From Salvia splendens (taxonomy: Eukaryota; Streptophyta; Magnoliopsida; Lamiales; Lamiaceae), in contig NC_056044.1 in assembly GCF_004379255.2 (NCBI RefSeq), forward strand, positions 7,666,001 to 7,730,000: a DNA stretch of 64,000 bases. The letters run 5' to 3'. Both the position numbers and the translations under genes were made by a program. The notes under the pieces were generated by a model. The model made no database searches, was not told the DNA's origin, and was given only the letters and a program-made list of their open reading frames with translations. This document shows positions 33,716 through 47,851 of this stretch, piece by piece (the first letter of the stretch is position 1; each line of letters opens with the position of its first letter).

Positions 33716-36700
33716 ATGGCCAAATTGTCGCATTCGGATTCGAGACGAATGTATTCCTGGTGGTGGGATAGTCATATTAGCCCCAAAAATTCGAAATGGC
33801 TCCAGGAAAATCTTACAGGTATAGATTTGATATTATTGTATGGTGGTAAATGTGCTGATAGTATGCAGCTCTTCATTGTTTAAATATGTAAATTTTTTGC
33901 TTGTATAATTAGTCAATACTTCAGAATTATGTCAATTTTTTAAAGCATATTACAATGACTTGATATTAGATGACTTTTATTGCATGCATTAATTGCCATT
34001 TTTATGGCTGAAGAAAACCTTTGCCTTTCAATATCAGTTTGTTCTGTTAACATCTCGACTTTTGTCTTTCTTCTTTAGTCATTCGTCAGACCTTCTGTGC
34101 TGTCATATGTTTCCCATATCACTCTTTCTAGTGGATTATTAGAGAATCAATTGAATGCGTTAGTTTTCTGGTCAGATTGTTCGAGTTTGACGAGTTGTGT
34201 GTGCTAAGTTAAGGTCATTTGAAAGATACCTCTAAATTTTATTTTTGATGAACTAATGATGCTTTAATCTGATCTCTTTTGATGCCCAACAAAATTGAAA
34301 TCCTCTTAAGCATATAATTTTGAGATCATATAGCTGTGAAGTTGGTCCCTTTTGGCTGTCACTAAAGCATCACAGTGGAAGGATGCAATGCATGTGCATC
34401 TACTGAAAAACCCTTGTGTGCTTTTGTAGATATGGATGTTAAAGTTAAATCAATGATAAAGCTCCTTGAAGTGGATGAGGATTCCTTTGCGCGAAGGGCA
34501 GAGATGTACTACAAGAAAAGACCAGAGCTTATGAAAATGGTTGAGGAGTTCTATAGAGCATATCGTGCGTTGGCCGAAAGATATGATCACGCCACTGGTG
34601 TGATTCGGCATGCTCATCGAACTATGACAGAAGCTCAAGTTCCTATGGTGTTTGCTGATGATTCACCTGCTAGTTCTGTTTCTGGAGTTGATTCTAGAAC
34701 ACCTGACCTGGTAAGTTATTATGCGGAATTGTTTAGCTGCTACTGTATCACTACGATTCTGTTTTGTCTGATTCTCGTTTTGTCTAACAGATTGGAGAGT
34801 TCACTCATGATTCTGATAATGGGACTAGAAAAAGGACTTCAAAGCCGTTCCCTAGTTCATTTGGGCAAGTTGAGCGGGTGAGGAGAGGTCTGAATTTTGA
34901 TGAGGCGGATGATGTGTTTAGCAATGAAAACAACCATGTTGATGATAAAAGTTCATTAAAATACGACCGACAAAGTGATTCTAAGGAGATAATAGCATTG
35001 AAGGAAGCCATTGCCAAACTGGAAGCCGAAAAAGAAGCTGGCTTTATTCAGTATCAACAAACTTTGGATAAATTGTCACAGCTTGAGACTGAAATCTCCA
35101 GAACCAGAGAGGAGTTCAGTATGCTAAAAGATCATGCAAATAAAGCTGATACTGAAGCTGCTGCATTAAGCGAAGCTCTGGTGACATTAGAAGCTGAAAA
35201 GGAATCTAAGCTTCAAGACTACCAAAAATGCTTGGACAAAATATCTGACCTGCAGATTACTGTATCTACTACTCAGGATGATGCTCAGAAACTTAGTGAA
35301 AGAGCTAATAGTGCTGAAGTTGAAGCACAATCGTTGAGAAGTGAACTGGATGTATTAGCTGTCGAGAAGGATGCTGCTCTCAATCAGTATCTAGAATCAC
35401 TGGAGATCATATCAAACATGGAGAATAAGTTACGTCTTGCTGAAGAAAATTCTTCAGGGTTTAAGGAGCGAGCTGAAAAAGCAGAAAGTGAAGTGGAAAG
35501 TCTAAGACAAGCAATCTCCAAATTGACCGAGGAAAAGGAAAGTGCAGCTCTGCAGCACCAGCAATGCTTGGTGACAATATGTAGTCTGGAGCAGAAACTC
35601 ACATTGGCCAACGAGGAGGCTAAGCACCTCAATGTGGAGATAGAAAATGGAGTGTCCAAGCTAAAAGGTGCCGAGGAGCAATGTCTGATGTTGGAAAGGT
35701 CAAACCAGTCTCTTCACTCGGAGTTGGAATCTTTGATGTTAAAGATGGGAACTCAATCTCAAGAGCTTACTGAGAAGCAGAAGGAACTGGGAAGACTTTG
35801 GGCAGCCGTACAAGAAGAGCGATTGCGCTTTGTGGATGCTGAAACTGCTTTTCAGACTTTACAGCATTTGCATGCGCACACTCAGGAGGAGCTCCGATCT
35901 ATGGCTTCTGAGCTGCAAAATAGGGCTCAACTTTTGAAGGTTTCTGAGACCCAAAATCAGAGTTTGCAAGATGAGGTTCTAAAGGTTAAGCAGGAGAACA
36001 AGCATCTTGATGAGCTGAACTCATCTTCTGCATTATCAATACAAGATATGCGGAGTGAGATTTCTAGCTTAACGGAATCAACAGTAAAACTGGAGGAGGA
36101 AGTTGAGCTAAGGCTTGACCAGAGAAACGCACTGCAGCAAGAGATTTATTGCCTTAAAGAGGAACTAAATGCACTGAACAAGAAGCACCTTTCAGTTTTG
36201 GACCAGGTGCATGAAGTAGGCTTAAATCCAGAATCCTTGGGCTTGTCAGTGAAGGAATTGCAGGATGAGAATTCCAATCTGAAAGAAACTTGCCACAGGG
36301 AAAGTACTGATAAAGCAGCTCTCCTACTGAAATTGGAAATCCTGGAACAGCTTCTCGAAAAAAACTCGCTCTTGGAGACCTCCCTTTCTGATTTGAATGC
36401 TGAACTAGATGCTGTTAGAGGGAAGATAGAAGAACTAGAACAATCTTGCCAATCTCTAATCCAAGAGAAAGCTACTCTCCTCTATGAGAAGGAGACGCTC
36501 ACCACACAGTTGCAGGAAACAAACAAGAATCTGGAAAAACTCTCACAAAACAACACAGTTCTAGAAATCTCCCTGTCTGATGCACATCATCAGCTTGAAG
36601 CTTTAAAGGCTAAATCGAAAATCTTGGAAGATTCATGTCAGTTGCTTGTTAATGAGAAGGCAGATTTGATAAGTGAAAATGACGGTTTGACTGCTCAGCT

Positions 36701-39700
36701 GGAACAGACTCAGAGAAGACTGGTAGATCTTGAGAAACTTCATGGAGAACTTGAAGGAAGATGTGAGCATCTAGAAAACGAGAAAAAATCAGCTCTTCAA
36801 AAAGTTGAAGAGCTGCAAGTGTCATTGGATGTAGAGAAGCAAGAACATTCAAACAGTATTCAGATTGACAAAGCTCGACTCAATGAGATTCAATCTGAGA
36901 TGCGTGTTCTGCAAGAAGAACACAAACGGCAAAAGACAGAACTCGATCATGTGCTTGATAGTGCCATAGCTAGTGAAATTGAGATATTTGTATTGCGCAC
37001 AACTGCTCAGGTGATGAAAGAAACCAATTGCTCCTTGCTTTCAAAGAATCAGAAACTCTTTGAGCAGTCTAGTTTATCAGAAAAGGAGGTCTCACGGCTA
37101 GAGCATGACAAACTCAGAAAGCAGTCTGAAATCAGATCATTGGCAGATCATGTTAGTACTCTGAGGTCAGGGACCCGCCAGTTGTTGAAGGTTCTCAGCA
37201 TTGCTGAGGATTGTGTGTCTACGGATAATGTGGAACTAGACCAGATTTACATCAACCAGCTATCAAGTACACTCCAAAATTTAAAGAAATCAATGTGTCG
37301 CGCTGATGAAGATAATCTGGAGTGGTGTGTTGCATTCTCAGTCCTTAGCACATGGATTGAGCAACTGGGATTACATTCAAAGAATGCCGAGGTGGAAAAG
37401 GACAAACTAGAGCATGAGTTCAAGCTGAAGGCCGAGCAGGTGTTACAGTTACAGAGCGACTCCCTTACACTTCTAGAGATGAATGAACAACTAAAGTCAA
37501 AATTGAGAGAAGAAGACCACAATAGGAAAGCTCTGATGATCCAGATTGAGAGTTTGGACTCAGCGCTTAAAGACATGCAAGATTCTTGCCAGGTCTTACA
37601 AAGAGAGAAACTACAGTGTTCTGAGGAGAAAATATCCTTAACGGATAGAATCGTGCACTCAGAGGAAAAGCGTAATGTCCTGGAAGAGGAAAATTATGTC
37701 TTATGTGATAAAGTATTAGCTCTTGAGAACTTATACTTGATTTTCCAAAGCTTTGCTGATGAGAAACTTAGGGTGCTAAGAGATCTTGGTGATGATCGCA
37801 ATAAGCTTAATGTGATGAATAATGCTCTTATTGGAAAGTTGAGCGTGGCTGAGGGGAGGCTTGAAGAATCAGAACTCGAGAATCTTCATCTCAAGGAGAG
37901 GCTGCAGAAGACAGATGATGAGCTCAAGGCTATAGCAACAGTCAAAGATCAGTTGATTATTGAGATTGAAAATGGAAAGGAAGTTTTGAATCAGATGGCA
38001 CAAGAACTTCAGGAAGCAGGAGAGAAGATAAGTCTAGCTGAGAAAAAGAAATCAGAGTTAAGTAATAGTGTTGAAGATCTCAGAAAGGAATACAATGAGG
38101 TCAAAATGGCTCGAGATGACCAAGAGAATCAGATTTTCAAACTGTCCACAGATAGTGACAATTTGAGCAAGGAGAATGTTTTCTTGCTTGAAGCAACTCA
38201 GAAACTGGAATCTGATCTGCAGGTATTGCAAGATAATAATAACAAGAGTAAACTCCGAGAAGAGAAATTGCATTTGGAGCTGGACAGCAAAATCAACGAC
38301 ATCAATGACTTGGAGGCTCAAGCTGCTTCACTTTTTGGTCAATTGCAACACACCATGATCTGTCAGGTTCTCTATGAGCAGAAGTTTTATGAGCTCCATG
38401 ACACATGCCTTGGCTATATCGATCAAAATGAAGGCCTCAAAAATCAACTGGATGCATTTCGACCGGAGATTATATCATTGAAGGACTGCATTTCATCCCT
38501 GGAGGACCAAACTGTTATACACATCAAGTTTCAAATTCCTGAAAATGAGGATTATCAGGTCAGTTTTAACACTAGAAATATTTTGCAACTGCCTGTTCTG
38601 ATTTTCAGCAACTACTCTAATCTGATAATGCTACCTTTCTGTTCAGTTAGACAACATTTTGAAATGTCGGTGTGGCCTCACTTTGGATTTTTGTAACTTT
38701 TAATTTTCCGTTTTGCATAGATTTCTTGTGCTAAATAGGCTGGTTTATAATTTGTTTTCTGCTTTTTTTTTCCCTGAGAAGGTTTTTTTACTTGCTAGTA
38801 GAGGCCTTCAGGTATACTTCTACGGTTCTACCCATATTATTGCTTGCTTCTGCCAGATAGATATATGCTGACTGGAATGATAATACGGTGGCCCTCCTAG
38901 AATTGAGTACTATAACTAGTCATGGCATATCAAGTCTCAGAATTATGCAATCTAAGATTTGCTTGTGTGACTAAGAATCACAAATGATAAGACTTCTTGA
39001 TTGTTAACTTTTGCTATAACTTGATTGTGATAATGGTGATTGTCTCTGGAGGTCCATAGAGTAGTATACCGCTTTGTATCTTTTATTCTATTTTAAACAT
39101 TTTTAGCTAATTCTCTGTTCTGCTATATGATCTTTTCAGGGTGCTCACAGTACTGACATTTCACCCAAAAGCATTCATAATGAAGACAAGAAAGTGTTGG
39201 CGCCAGTTTCTGACTTGCATGATCTACGGGTTAGGCTTCAAGCGGTTGTGAAGGCAGCAGTCGAGATGAAGGAGCTAATGGTTCACGAGAACACTGATCT
39301 GCACGCCAAGCTTGACCAATCATCGAGGCAAATCGAGCTACTGCAATCTGAAAGCGGGAAGCATCAAAGAAACAAGAGACCTACATCCGAAATCACTATG
39401 GAAGATAGTGCACTTTTGACAAAAGATATCGTTCTTGATCAGGTCTCCGATGGTTCATACCGATACAGCAAGAATGAAGCCGCTGACGTGGACGATCAAA
39501 TCGTCGAGTTATGGGAAACTGCAGAACCAGATGGCACCGTGGGTCTCGCCATTGGCAAGTCAAACAAAACCATTCCTCCTTCCACCACCGCGACCTCTGA
39601 TTTTCATCGTTCTAAATCAACGAGGGGACAGAAAGGAGGTTTTGGGGCCTCGTCTGATGCACTCGATGTGGACTTGAGTGTGGACAAGTTAGAGATCTCA

Positions 39701-40258
39701 AAAAGATCTACTGATTCCATACAAGAAGGGAACAAGAGGAAGGTCTTGGAGAGGCTCGACTCCGACGTTCAGAAACTGGCAAATCTCCAGATCACGGTCC
39801 AGGACTTGAAGAGGAAACTCGAGGTCACTGAGAAGGGCAAGCGGGGCAAAGCTGTGATCGAATGTGAGTCGTTGAAGAGACAGCTCGATGAAGCTGACAT
39901 GTCCGTGATGAAGCTGTTTGATCTGAACGGCAGGCTGATGAAGAGCATCAATGACAAGTCGTTCTCGGACTCAAAGTCCTCGTTCGACTTTGAAGGCGAG
40001 GAAGGTGCCCGGAGGAGGAGAGTGTCCGAGCAAGCACGTAGAATGTCTGAGAAAATTGGGAGGATACAGTTGGAAGTACAGAAGCTGCAGTTCGTGCTGC
40101 TGAAACTAGACGACGAGAAGGACGGGATGTCGAAGATGTCTGAAACGAGACGGAGAATATTGTTGAAGGATTATCTGTACGGAGGGGGAAGAGGGAGCCA
40201 GAGGCGTAAGAAAGGGAATTTCTGTGCTTGCGTTCAGCCATCAGCAGTTAAAGATTGA
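33716..40258 (+). CDS. NET1: NETWORKED 1 (NET1A/B-like) actin-binding coiled-coil protein, four exons
   Basis: NET1 proteins bind F-actin through an N-terminal NAB domain and link actin to the plasma membrane, notably at plasmodesmata. Exons: 33716-33818, 34430-34710, 34791-38558, 39140-40258. Sum 5271 bp, 1756 aa, close to Arabidopsis NET1A/NET1B. The NAB domain spans roughly residues 10-90: [65 protein letters not shown]. From about residue 180 to 1,300 there is almost continuous heptad-rich coiled coil. The last exon ends with the family-typical [19 protein letters not shown] and a basic, cysteine-containing tail ([14 protein letters not shown]). No transmembrane segment is seen. Introns are 611, 80 and 581 bp. 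The start codon gives the conserved [11 protein letters not shown] opening. Intact and probably functional. Confidence 0.94.
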
Positions 40259-40966
40259 GAGACATTGTTGATTAAAATTGCTTCTTCTATTAGATGTTTT
40301 GTGGCCGTATATATATATATATATTAAGCATTGTAAATTTGGTCACAAAATAGCTCTGCTTATGTTTAGTTCATTAGCATAAATTCTCGTATTTTATTTC
40401 ATCATCAATGCATCGTAGCTTTGTTGTGAGTTTGAAAATTGTCTAAAGCGTTATTGTTACGAAAGCTTAATTATAAGTAATTTTGTGATGCAAAAAGATT
40501 AATTGCCATATATACAAAGCAATTCGACAGAGAGATAAATTGCAGTATAGTATTTTGTAATTCTTCAGTTTTTTTTTTCCTTAAGTAAATTTTTGTTTGG
40601 ATGGATATATTTTGCCATTTTAGTATTTTACTCTTTCAAATTGACAATATATTGGCCTTTATCCATTTTTTACTTCATAATAATAACATTATAGTACCAC
40701 TTCGAATTTATTTTACTTGTGCGGTAGAAAGCACCAAAATTTTCAGAATATAAACAATAATGCAAAATTCATAATATTACAATCCTAAAAATTAATATCA
40801 AATTTTTTAAAATATAAAAATCATCGACTATAATCATCAGTTTGGAGTATGTAAGTAGTAGTACAATAGATACTAGCTTAAGTCAAACATTTGTAGTAAC
40901 TAGTAGTATAAGAAAAAAATTCAAATTTTAGTGAAGTTCACTTTATTATTAGTATGACTTTTGCCT

Positions 40967-41002
<36 letters not shown>

Positions 41003-41120
41003 CGAGACAAAGAGTGGAAATTAGTGAAATTTATGACATCTAAACTTGTGCAGTTGTGAATTAATTAGGCAAGGATCTAATAGATACATATACAGCGTGG
41101 TTTGGGGTATTACAATGCAC
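40259..41120. other. Convergent intergenic region between NET1 and SULTR3
   Basis: Both genes end here (NET1 from the left on plus, SULTR3 from the right on minus). It includes AT runs at 40,307-40,324 and 40,973-40,998. AATAAA-like and other A/T-rich signals are plentiful, but no cleavage site can be named. Confidence 0.5.
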
Positions 41121-44100
41121 TCAAACAATATTGGTATATTTTTCAGAATCTTGTGGTTTGCAGTCAAGCATGTAACTACATGCTCTCACAGCCTCCTCCA
41201 CAGTTAAGAAGACCCATTCCATTCCTAATGATTCCAGAAATTTCGATTTTTCAAGCTTCTTCATCACTTCTGCAACTGGATTCACCAACACCAACTGTTC
41301 CACAAATTCCCCATCATATTTAAGTAACCTATTTTAATTTAAATAATCCTACTCTAAATTAATTTATTTATAAAAATTGATTACCTTTAGCCCTCTTCGA
41401 TCAATAATCTTCTTAATCTCATCCATCATGCTAATCCCACTTGTATCAATGTTTCCCACAGCTGAAAATCATTTAGAACATTTTTCAATTAAGCATAGAA
41501 TTCTTAAAACTCAATTTTATTACAAATTTTAGTATACTTACCACTCATGTCGAGCACAACGTGTTGCAATCCTGTATCACCGCAGGATTTGATCCTCTCC
41601 TCTTCCTCGTCGATCCATCTTGAAATCCTAAACAAAAGATGGCAAGAAAAAAATCAATTAGAAAAATTAAGAAGCATGTTCATTTCATACAATTAATTAA
41701 TCTCAATTTCATGTACTAGCATAGTATTATTTAATAAGTAGATACCTCTCTCTCAAATAGTTGGAATTGGCAAAGTAAATGGGAGCATCGATTTCAAGAA
41801 TGAGAATTCCGGGCACTGTCTGTGCTTGCTGATAATGATGGATGTTTCTATACTCCTTTGAATCAGGAAGATTCCCAAGAACTAATGTTCTTGGTCTTGC
41901 CACAAAAAGCAAAACCCTCAATACCGAAAGTCCAATCTGTCAATTAATATAAAATTTAATCTTAGTATTGATTATTAATCTAAAATTATTGAAATGAAGT
42001 GTGGAGGTAGGGTAGGGTAGGGTGGTTACGGCGAGAACGAGTCCGATCTGAATGCTGCCGAAGACGACGCCTACATAGGCTGCCATGCAGACAAGGAAGT
42101 CGAATTTGTCGACGTGCCACAAATGCATGGCCGCCTCGTAGTCAATGAGCCCTAGCATCGCCGCCATAATGATGGCGGCCAGCACCACTAGCGGCGTGTA
42201 GTAGAACAACGGTGTCAGGAAAAGTAGCGTCGCCATCACTGCCACTGCCATCACTATGTTCGACACTGCCGTCTTGCATCCCGCGTTGAAGTTCACAGCC
42301 GATCGAGAAAACGGCCCTATTTTTCAAACCATTAATAGGGATTTTTCAGTTTAGTGCCTATTTTTATGAGACGAACTGAGTATTTTTTTTTTTTTTTTTT
42401 ACCTGTGGTAAGGTAGCAAGAGGTGCAAGAACCAACAATATTCATCATTCCAAAAGCAATCATTTCTTTGTTGCCATCAATGTGGTAATTCTTGAACATG
42501 GCAAAGCTTCTCCCCACTGCCATCCCCTCCTGTCAACCAAAATATAAATCCATTATTTAAATCATCTCAGGCTAAAAAGTGGTAATTAAATTAATATATG
42601 TAATTAGACATTGCATTGGATTACTAAGGCTGAATAATTGAAGACTTGACAATGGATAGATAATTGATTAGACTGCCCCAAAAGATAAAACCTCAATTTG
42701 AGGGCACCATTAACTGTCAATGTTGCTCCCCAATAATTATTCATCATCGTCACAAGCATATTATATTTTAAATAAATTATATTGATATATAAGATCAATA
42801 GAAACCATTAGTTTAGAGTGCTACAAATAGTCAAGTTGCTATCTTGACGCACTATAGGCCATATATTGGGACCATTTAAAGGCACACTAATGAGTAATGA
42901 CAAGTGGTCCAAATAAATAATGAGCAAATAAAAACAAACCATGTTTTCTATGTTTGAAGACTGATAAAAAATATTTACTACTTTGTAGTATTATGTGTAT
43001 AGATATGATAGCCAATACGACAGTAAAAAAATAAAAAAGAAATATACTTACAGCCATTGAAATGATGCCAGTGATGATGCCAGTCTTGATTGCTATGGGC
43101 AGATATCTTGAATCAAAGTTGAGATCCATAAATGAAGCTGGATTTATTCCCTTTTTCAAATGTCCTATCTGCATGTAAAAACAACCAACATTATTAATTT
43201 ATCCAAACCTATCTTCCTATTTAATTCAATTAATTTAGAAAATATTAGAGGACTCACCACTTGCACTCCGTGCTTTTCGGCATGGGTGAGGTACACAAGA
43301 AGGCTTCCCAATATCACTGATGTTAATGGAGCCATTGCTGATATCCAGAATAGATTTGCCCTCTTCTTGCTCTGTAAATTTCATTTATTCTTATAACTAT
43401 TTTTCCTTTCAAAACTTGTACCAACAAGTGGGATCATGCCATGCCTAATTAATTAATTTCTACACTTGACATTCTAGCTGCAAACATTTCTAGAAAATTT
43501 TTAATTATTAAAGCTAATCTTGTTCAACTTTAAATTTGTTAATACTAAGCAAACTTTTTGTGAAGGAATTATTGGTAAACTAGCTGTGTGGGCCCTCTTA
43601 GGAGAGATTACATGATTCTTCTTTTTTCTTACCAAGCATTGCTTGACTGCTGTCGATTAACCTTCTTTAGTAGTAGTAATAGAATAATATTGATTTTAAC
43701 AGAAATAAAAAGTGGCATGATAAAATTATACTGCATATAATGGAAAAAAAAGTTAAGTCTAAAAGTTGAGAGATGAACTTACAAAATATCTCGAAATTAG
43801 GAGGTAGAATAGGAAAACAAATCCCAATAAAGCACTTTCCCATCTCCACTGCAAATTACCATAGTTATATTTAATGAGAAAAAACATATTGTAAATACAA
43901 TTGATTATTGCTATGAACATAATATGTATATATAAAACTAGGGTATCCGTACCCGACAAGTCGGGTACCCGTACCCAATTTCAGCCAAATTTGTTATCCC
44001 AATACCCGCCCCGCAACATATCGAGATTACCCAATACCCGTGTCGGGTATCCCGTACCCGACCCGAAAATAAAATTATAAGAGAATAAATTTATGGGACA

Positions 44101-46504
44101 TAAAATATTTGTTACTAATTAACTAAAATAGAAAATTTGAAAAAACCTTATAGCCGACAATGTTTCCTAACTAATTCAGTGTATTAATTTTGATGGTAAG
44201 CTTTGAATAGATTAAGAATAAAAGTGAGGGGAAACTCTATAGCTAGTTTCGGTGAGTTTTTAACTGAATATTCGTTGGAATATAAAAATGTTTCAAAAAA
44301 TCTCTTAGAACACTTAGATTCTATAAAGTATTAAAAGATTGTATATAACTAATACTAATAATGTCGGGTATTATCGGGACTAACGAGTTTATCCGTGCGG
44401 GTAGCGGGTATACCCGCTACCCGCAAAACTCTAAAACATACTACCCGATCCCGCCCCATTTCCCGCTATCGTCGGGTAGCGGATACCTAATACCCCTGGG
44501 TATCGGATCGGAATAGAAATTACCCGTTACCCGCTACCCATTTTGCCACCCCTATATAAAACGAAACGATTTACAAATACCATGAATGACAAGACCCAAC
44601 CAAATCATTAATAATATACGTTTTAGTTTTATGATAGATAAATAAATAAGTGATATTGATTTTTCTAGAAATCAAAAGTCATTTTCAACACAAATTGATA
44701 AATATGGGGCAGTGATCAGAGATTCATTAAAGATGAGATAATTAAAGAGATGTATCTAAGTTGATTTTTCAAAAATAGCTAATTAAGCATATCAATGTAA
44801 TTCTTTCATATCGGACAAGAATATATGATATCAAAGACAAAGATTAGCTCGAATATCTATCTTAATCAATTATTAATCTCCATTAAGGAATTATGTATGT
44901 GCGTGTACACACAGAATATATTCACTCGACCCATTAATAAGAAAAAAAATGGCCAATTAGCGCTATAAGTTTTAATAGTCTTTGATGCTCGTGTAATAAG
45001 AATATGTTAAGTTAATGTCTTTTTAGCATTTAATTAAGAATCTAAACTCTGTCATGCGCATGCAATTACTTCGCATGTATATGATCGGCAATATAAAAAT
45101 TAAGAAACACCTAATTGTTTAATTAATTAGTAATGAATCCCCTTTGCCAAAATTGAAATTTATCTACCAACCCAATAAACAAAGCCAAAAAGAAAAGGAA
45201 AAGACTCTTTTCACTATAGAAATGAGCACACATATAGTAGCAACAAATAGATTTTTGAACAACATATTCCATTCACACAAGAAATATAAACATATATACA
45301 CATGCTAACATAATTGAGGAGAGAGATAGTAAATAAAAATACCTGGTGAGTTTGAGTGAAAATAGAGTGTAAGACATCGATGACGTCAGTTTTATGAGTA
45401 AAATGTTCTAGCCCTAAAACGCCTTTCAATTGTTGCAGAATCACAACCGTCGCCGCTCCGGCCATAAACCCTACTATCGTTGCATGCGACAGAAAATCCA
45501 CTATGAATCCCAGCCTGTCACAAATTAAATATTCTTTTTATCACATACATAAATAATTACTAAAATAAGTAGTGCTTGCATTTAAATCACATGGCTCATA
45601 ACATTTTCTAGCTCTGTCCCACTTTAAGTAGAACATTTCTTATTCGACACATGATTTTATGCGGTGTTGTTTTGTGAGTAAAGTGAACATAATAAAGTAA
45701 AAGAGATGGAACACGTAGAGTTAGTGATGTTTCTATTTTTAAAAATATATCATTTACAATGACATTTCAAAAAAAAAATTGTGTCACTTAGAATGAGACA
45801 AGACTGAATAAATTGCTATGCAAGTATTATAATAATAGTATATGAAAAAATAGTGACCTGAAAATTCCCATTGCCGTTTCAAAGAGGCCGGCGAAGAAAG
45901 TCGCGGTGAAGGCAAGATGGACGTAAAGCTGCGGATCTTGTTGCGCGTCCACGACGTCGCCAAGCATGGAAGCCGTGAGCAGCGATGCCACGGCCACCGT
46001 GCCAACGGCCAAGTCCCGCGAGCTCCCCATTACTCCGTAAATTAACGGTGGAACAAAGCTTGAATCTACACATATCATTATATATATTTATGTCACGCAT
46101 TTAACATTAAGAAATAAAAACAAAGTAATAAATGGATGTATATTAAAAATAAATAAAAAAAACTTACAAAGGCCAAGAATGGGTGGCAAATTGGCTAGCT
46201 TGGCATAGCTGATTCCCTGAGGAATGGCCAAGCTGGCAATGGTGATTCCGGCGATGAGGTCGGCCTTGAAGAACTCGAGGGTGTAGTGGCGGCCCCACTC
46301 GATGATCGGGAACACGTATTGCAGGCCGAGGATGAGTCTCCGACGCGGTGGCTGGTTCTTGAACTGGCGGAGGGGGTCGTCGGGGAAGAATGTCTCCTTC
46401 AGTGTGTTCTTTAAGGACTCCGAGAACGGCTGCGGAGGCGGGATCTCCACGCGGTGGGTGCCGCCGGCGCCGGCGTACGTGTCCACGTGGTCGGCGGTTC
46501 CCAT
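41121..46504 (-). CDS. SULTR3: Group 3 sulfate transporter (SULTR3;1-like), twelve exons
   Basis: SLC26-type proton/sulfate symporter; Arabidopsis group 3 members act largely in the chloroplast envelope. Exons on the minus strand: 46504-46168, 46065-45858, 45514-45343, 43848-43783, 43371-43258, 43168-43052, 42529-42403, 42316-42030, 41936-41746, 41627-41542, 41461-41385, 41294-41121. Sum 1956 bp, 651 aa, normal for the group. The N-terminal region has VEIPPPQPF and TFFPDDPLRQFKNQ. The transport domain shows ADLIAGITIASLAIPQGISY, GSSRDLAVGTVAVASLLTAS, VDFLSHATIVGFM, GNKEMIAFGMMNIVGS and TGPFSRSAVNFNAGC. The C-terminal STAS domain has EIDAPIYFANSNYLRER and DMSAVGNIDTSGI, with the conserved threonine. 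No lesions were found. Intron 3 (about 1.5 kb) holds a hAT MITE and intron 2 a degenerate Stowaway. SULTR3;1 versus 3;2 needs a tree. Confidence 0.94.
43939..44554. mobile_element. hAT-type MITE, copy 2, in SULTR3 intron 3
   Basis: The right end inverted reads TAGGGGTGGCAAAATGGGT. A perfect 8-bp target duplication TATAAAAC lies at 43,931-43,938 and 44,555-44,562. The left end reads TAGGG directly followed by TATCCG, so about 15 bases of its terminus are missing although the duplication survives. The interior is the same ACCCG/CGGGT-rich family as 29,201. It carries the empty version of the site used by the foldback element in copy 1. Confidence 0.88.
45609..45803. mobile_element. Degenerate Stowaway-like MITE in SULTR3 intron 2
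   Basis: The left CTCTGTCCCACTTTAAGTAG and inverted right CTTGTCTCATTCTAAGTGAC are similar but worn. It lies wholly within the intron between exons 2 and 3. Confidence 0.45.
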
Positions 46505-47086
46505 TCTATGGTAAGTATTTTTTTTTGTTACTAAGTTTGTGTGTGTTTTGGGTAAGGAGAAATGTTGTGTAAGCTTATAATGTTGGTGTAGAGTGTGAGG
46601 AATGCCAGGGGAGTTTATATAGAGGTGGAGAGGGCATCAAATTTGAGTGCTTTGTGGGGTCATACACTCACACACAACAAACATTGATGATATTAAAATG
46701 TTTTGAAAAAAAAATGTTTGTCAAAGAGTGATTGCTTTTTTTCATTCAACTTAATTAACTACTCTCTTTAATTGTTTAGTTTCCTCTTTTGCAAGAAGAG
46801 GAAACTTCATGGAGTATCAATATCCACTCACTAACTATCGTAAGCATGTTTTTAGCCTCCTTTTACAAATCCCACATTTTCATTGTATAGACTATCGTCA
46901 ATATAAAAGAGACGAACATAAAGAATTATTTAATCAGTTTAATACGAAGTGTATCTACGTCTGTAGGCTATGCTAAGCTAGAGATTTCACCATATAATAT
47001 TCAGGATGATATTACAATGAGGAAGCACCTCTATTTATAGGCACAATAGAAAGCCATAATTCTTATCTCACTAGGAAAAATGTGTA

Positions 47087-47281
47087 CTCCCTCCGTCCCA
47101 CAAGAATATACACTTTCCAATTTTAGAAACTATTTTCTCTCTAATGATATGTGACTCATTCCCCACTAACAATATTTCAATTACTTTTTCTCTTTACCCC
47201 TCTCTTATTTTACCAATTTTGCACTAAAAGTCTAAAACTCGTACCCAACCCAAAGTGCATATTCTTTGGGGACGGAGGGAG
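47087..47281. mobile_element. Stowaway MITE upstream of SULTR3
   Basis: It starts CTCCCTCCGTCCCACAAGAA and ends GACGGAGGGAG, with TA on both sides (47,085-47,086 and 47,282-47,283). Length is 195 bp. Well preserved, so probably fairly young. Confidence 0.85.
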
Positions 47282-47518
47282 TAGTATATACCGAGGCACT
47301 CCCATAAGTAATCTTGTTCTTGGAATTTACTGTCTCGTGTTTTTAGTTATCAAGTGATAAAGAGATGTATTTATTGTATTAAGAAACAAGTAATATACAA
47401 TAGATGACTCGAACTCACACCTAATTGTTTTAGTGCAAATTTTTTATCTCGACTAAAATTATGTTGAGAATAAGATCTTCTATTTCTTGTTTTAACTGTA
47501 ACATAATCTCATATACTA

Positions 47519-47851
47519 TTCCCTCTGTCCTAGTTTAGGAGTGCAATTTAGTTAGGGCACGGGTTTTAAGAAATTGTTGTAGTGTGTAATAATTGAAGTG
47601 AGATAATGGTTGTTGGAGTCTGTAATAATTGAAGTGGGATAGTGGAAAGTGGAAAGTGAGACCCTTTTGACTTTTTGTAGGTTTAAGATTTTGTTTTGTT
47701 TTATTTTTATGAAATTAATGGCAATTGAGTGTAAATTCCATCAACAATGAGATTAAAGTTTATGTCCAAATATGGTAAATTCTAAATGAGACTCTTAAAC
47801 CGGGACAGACGAAAATGACAAAATATGACTTTTAAATTGGCACGGAGGGTG
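47519..47851. mobile_element. Stowaway-like MITE, second copy upstream of SULTR3
   Basis: The left CCCTCTGTCCTAGTTTAGGA and inverted right CACCCTCCGTGCCAATTTAA are mirrored, with inner inverted GGACAGACG text as well. It is about 330 bp and non-coding. Confidence 0.6.

Noticed and set aside
34805..38321. Several antisense open frames within NET1
   Set aside because: They lie wholly opposite the coiled-coil exon and show leucine/serine/cysteine-rich shadow composition.
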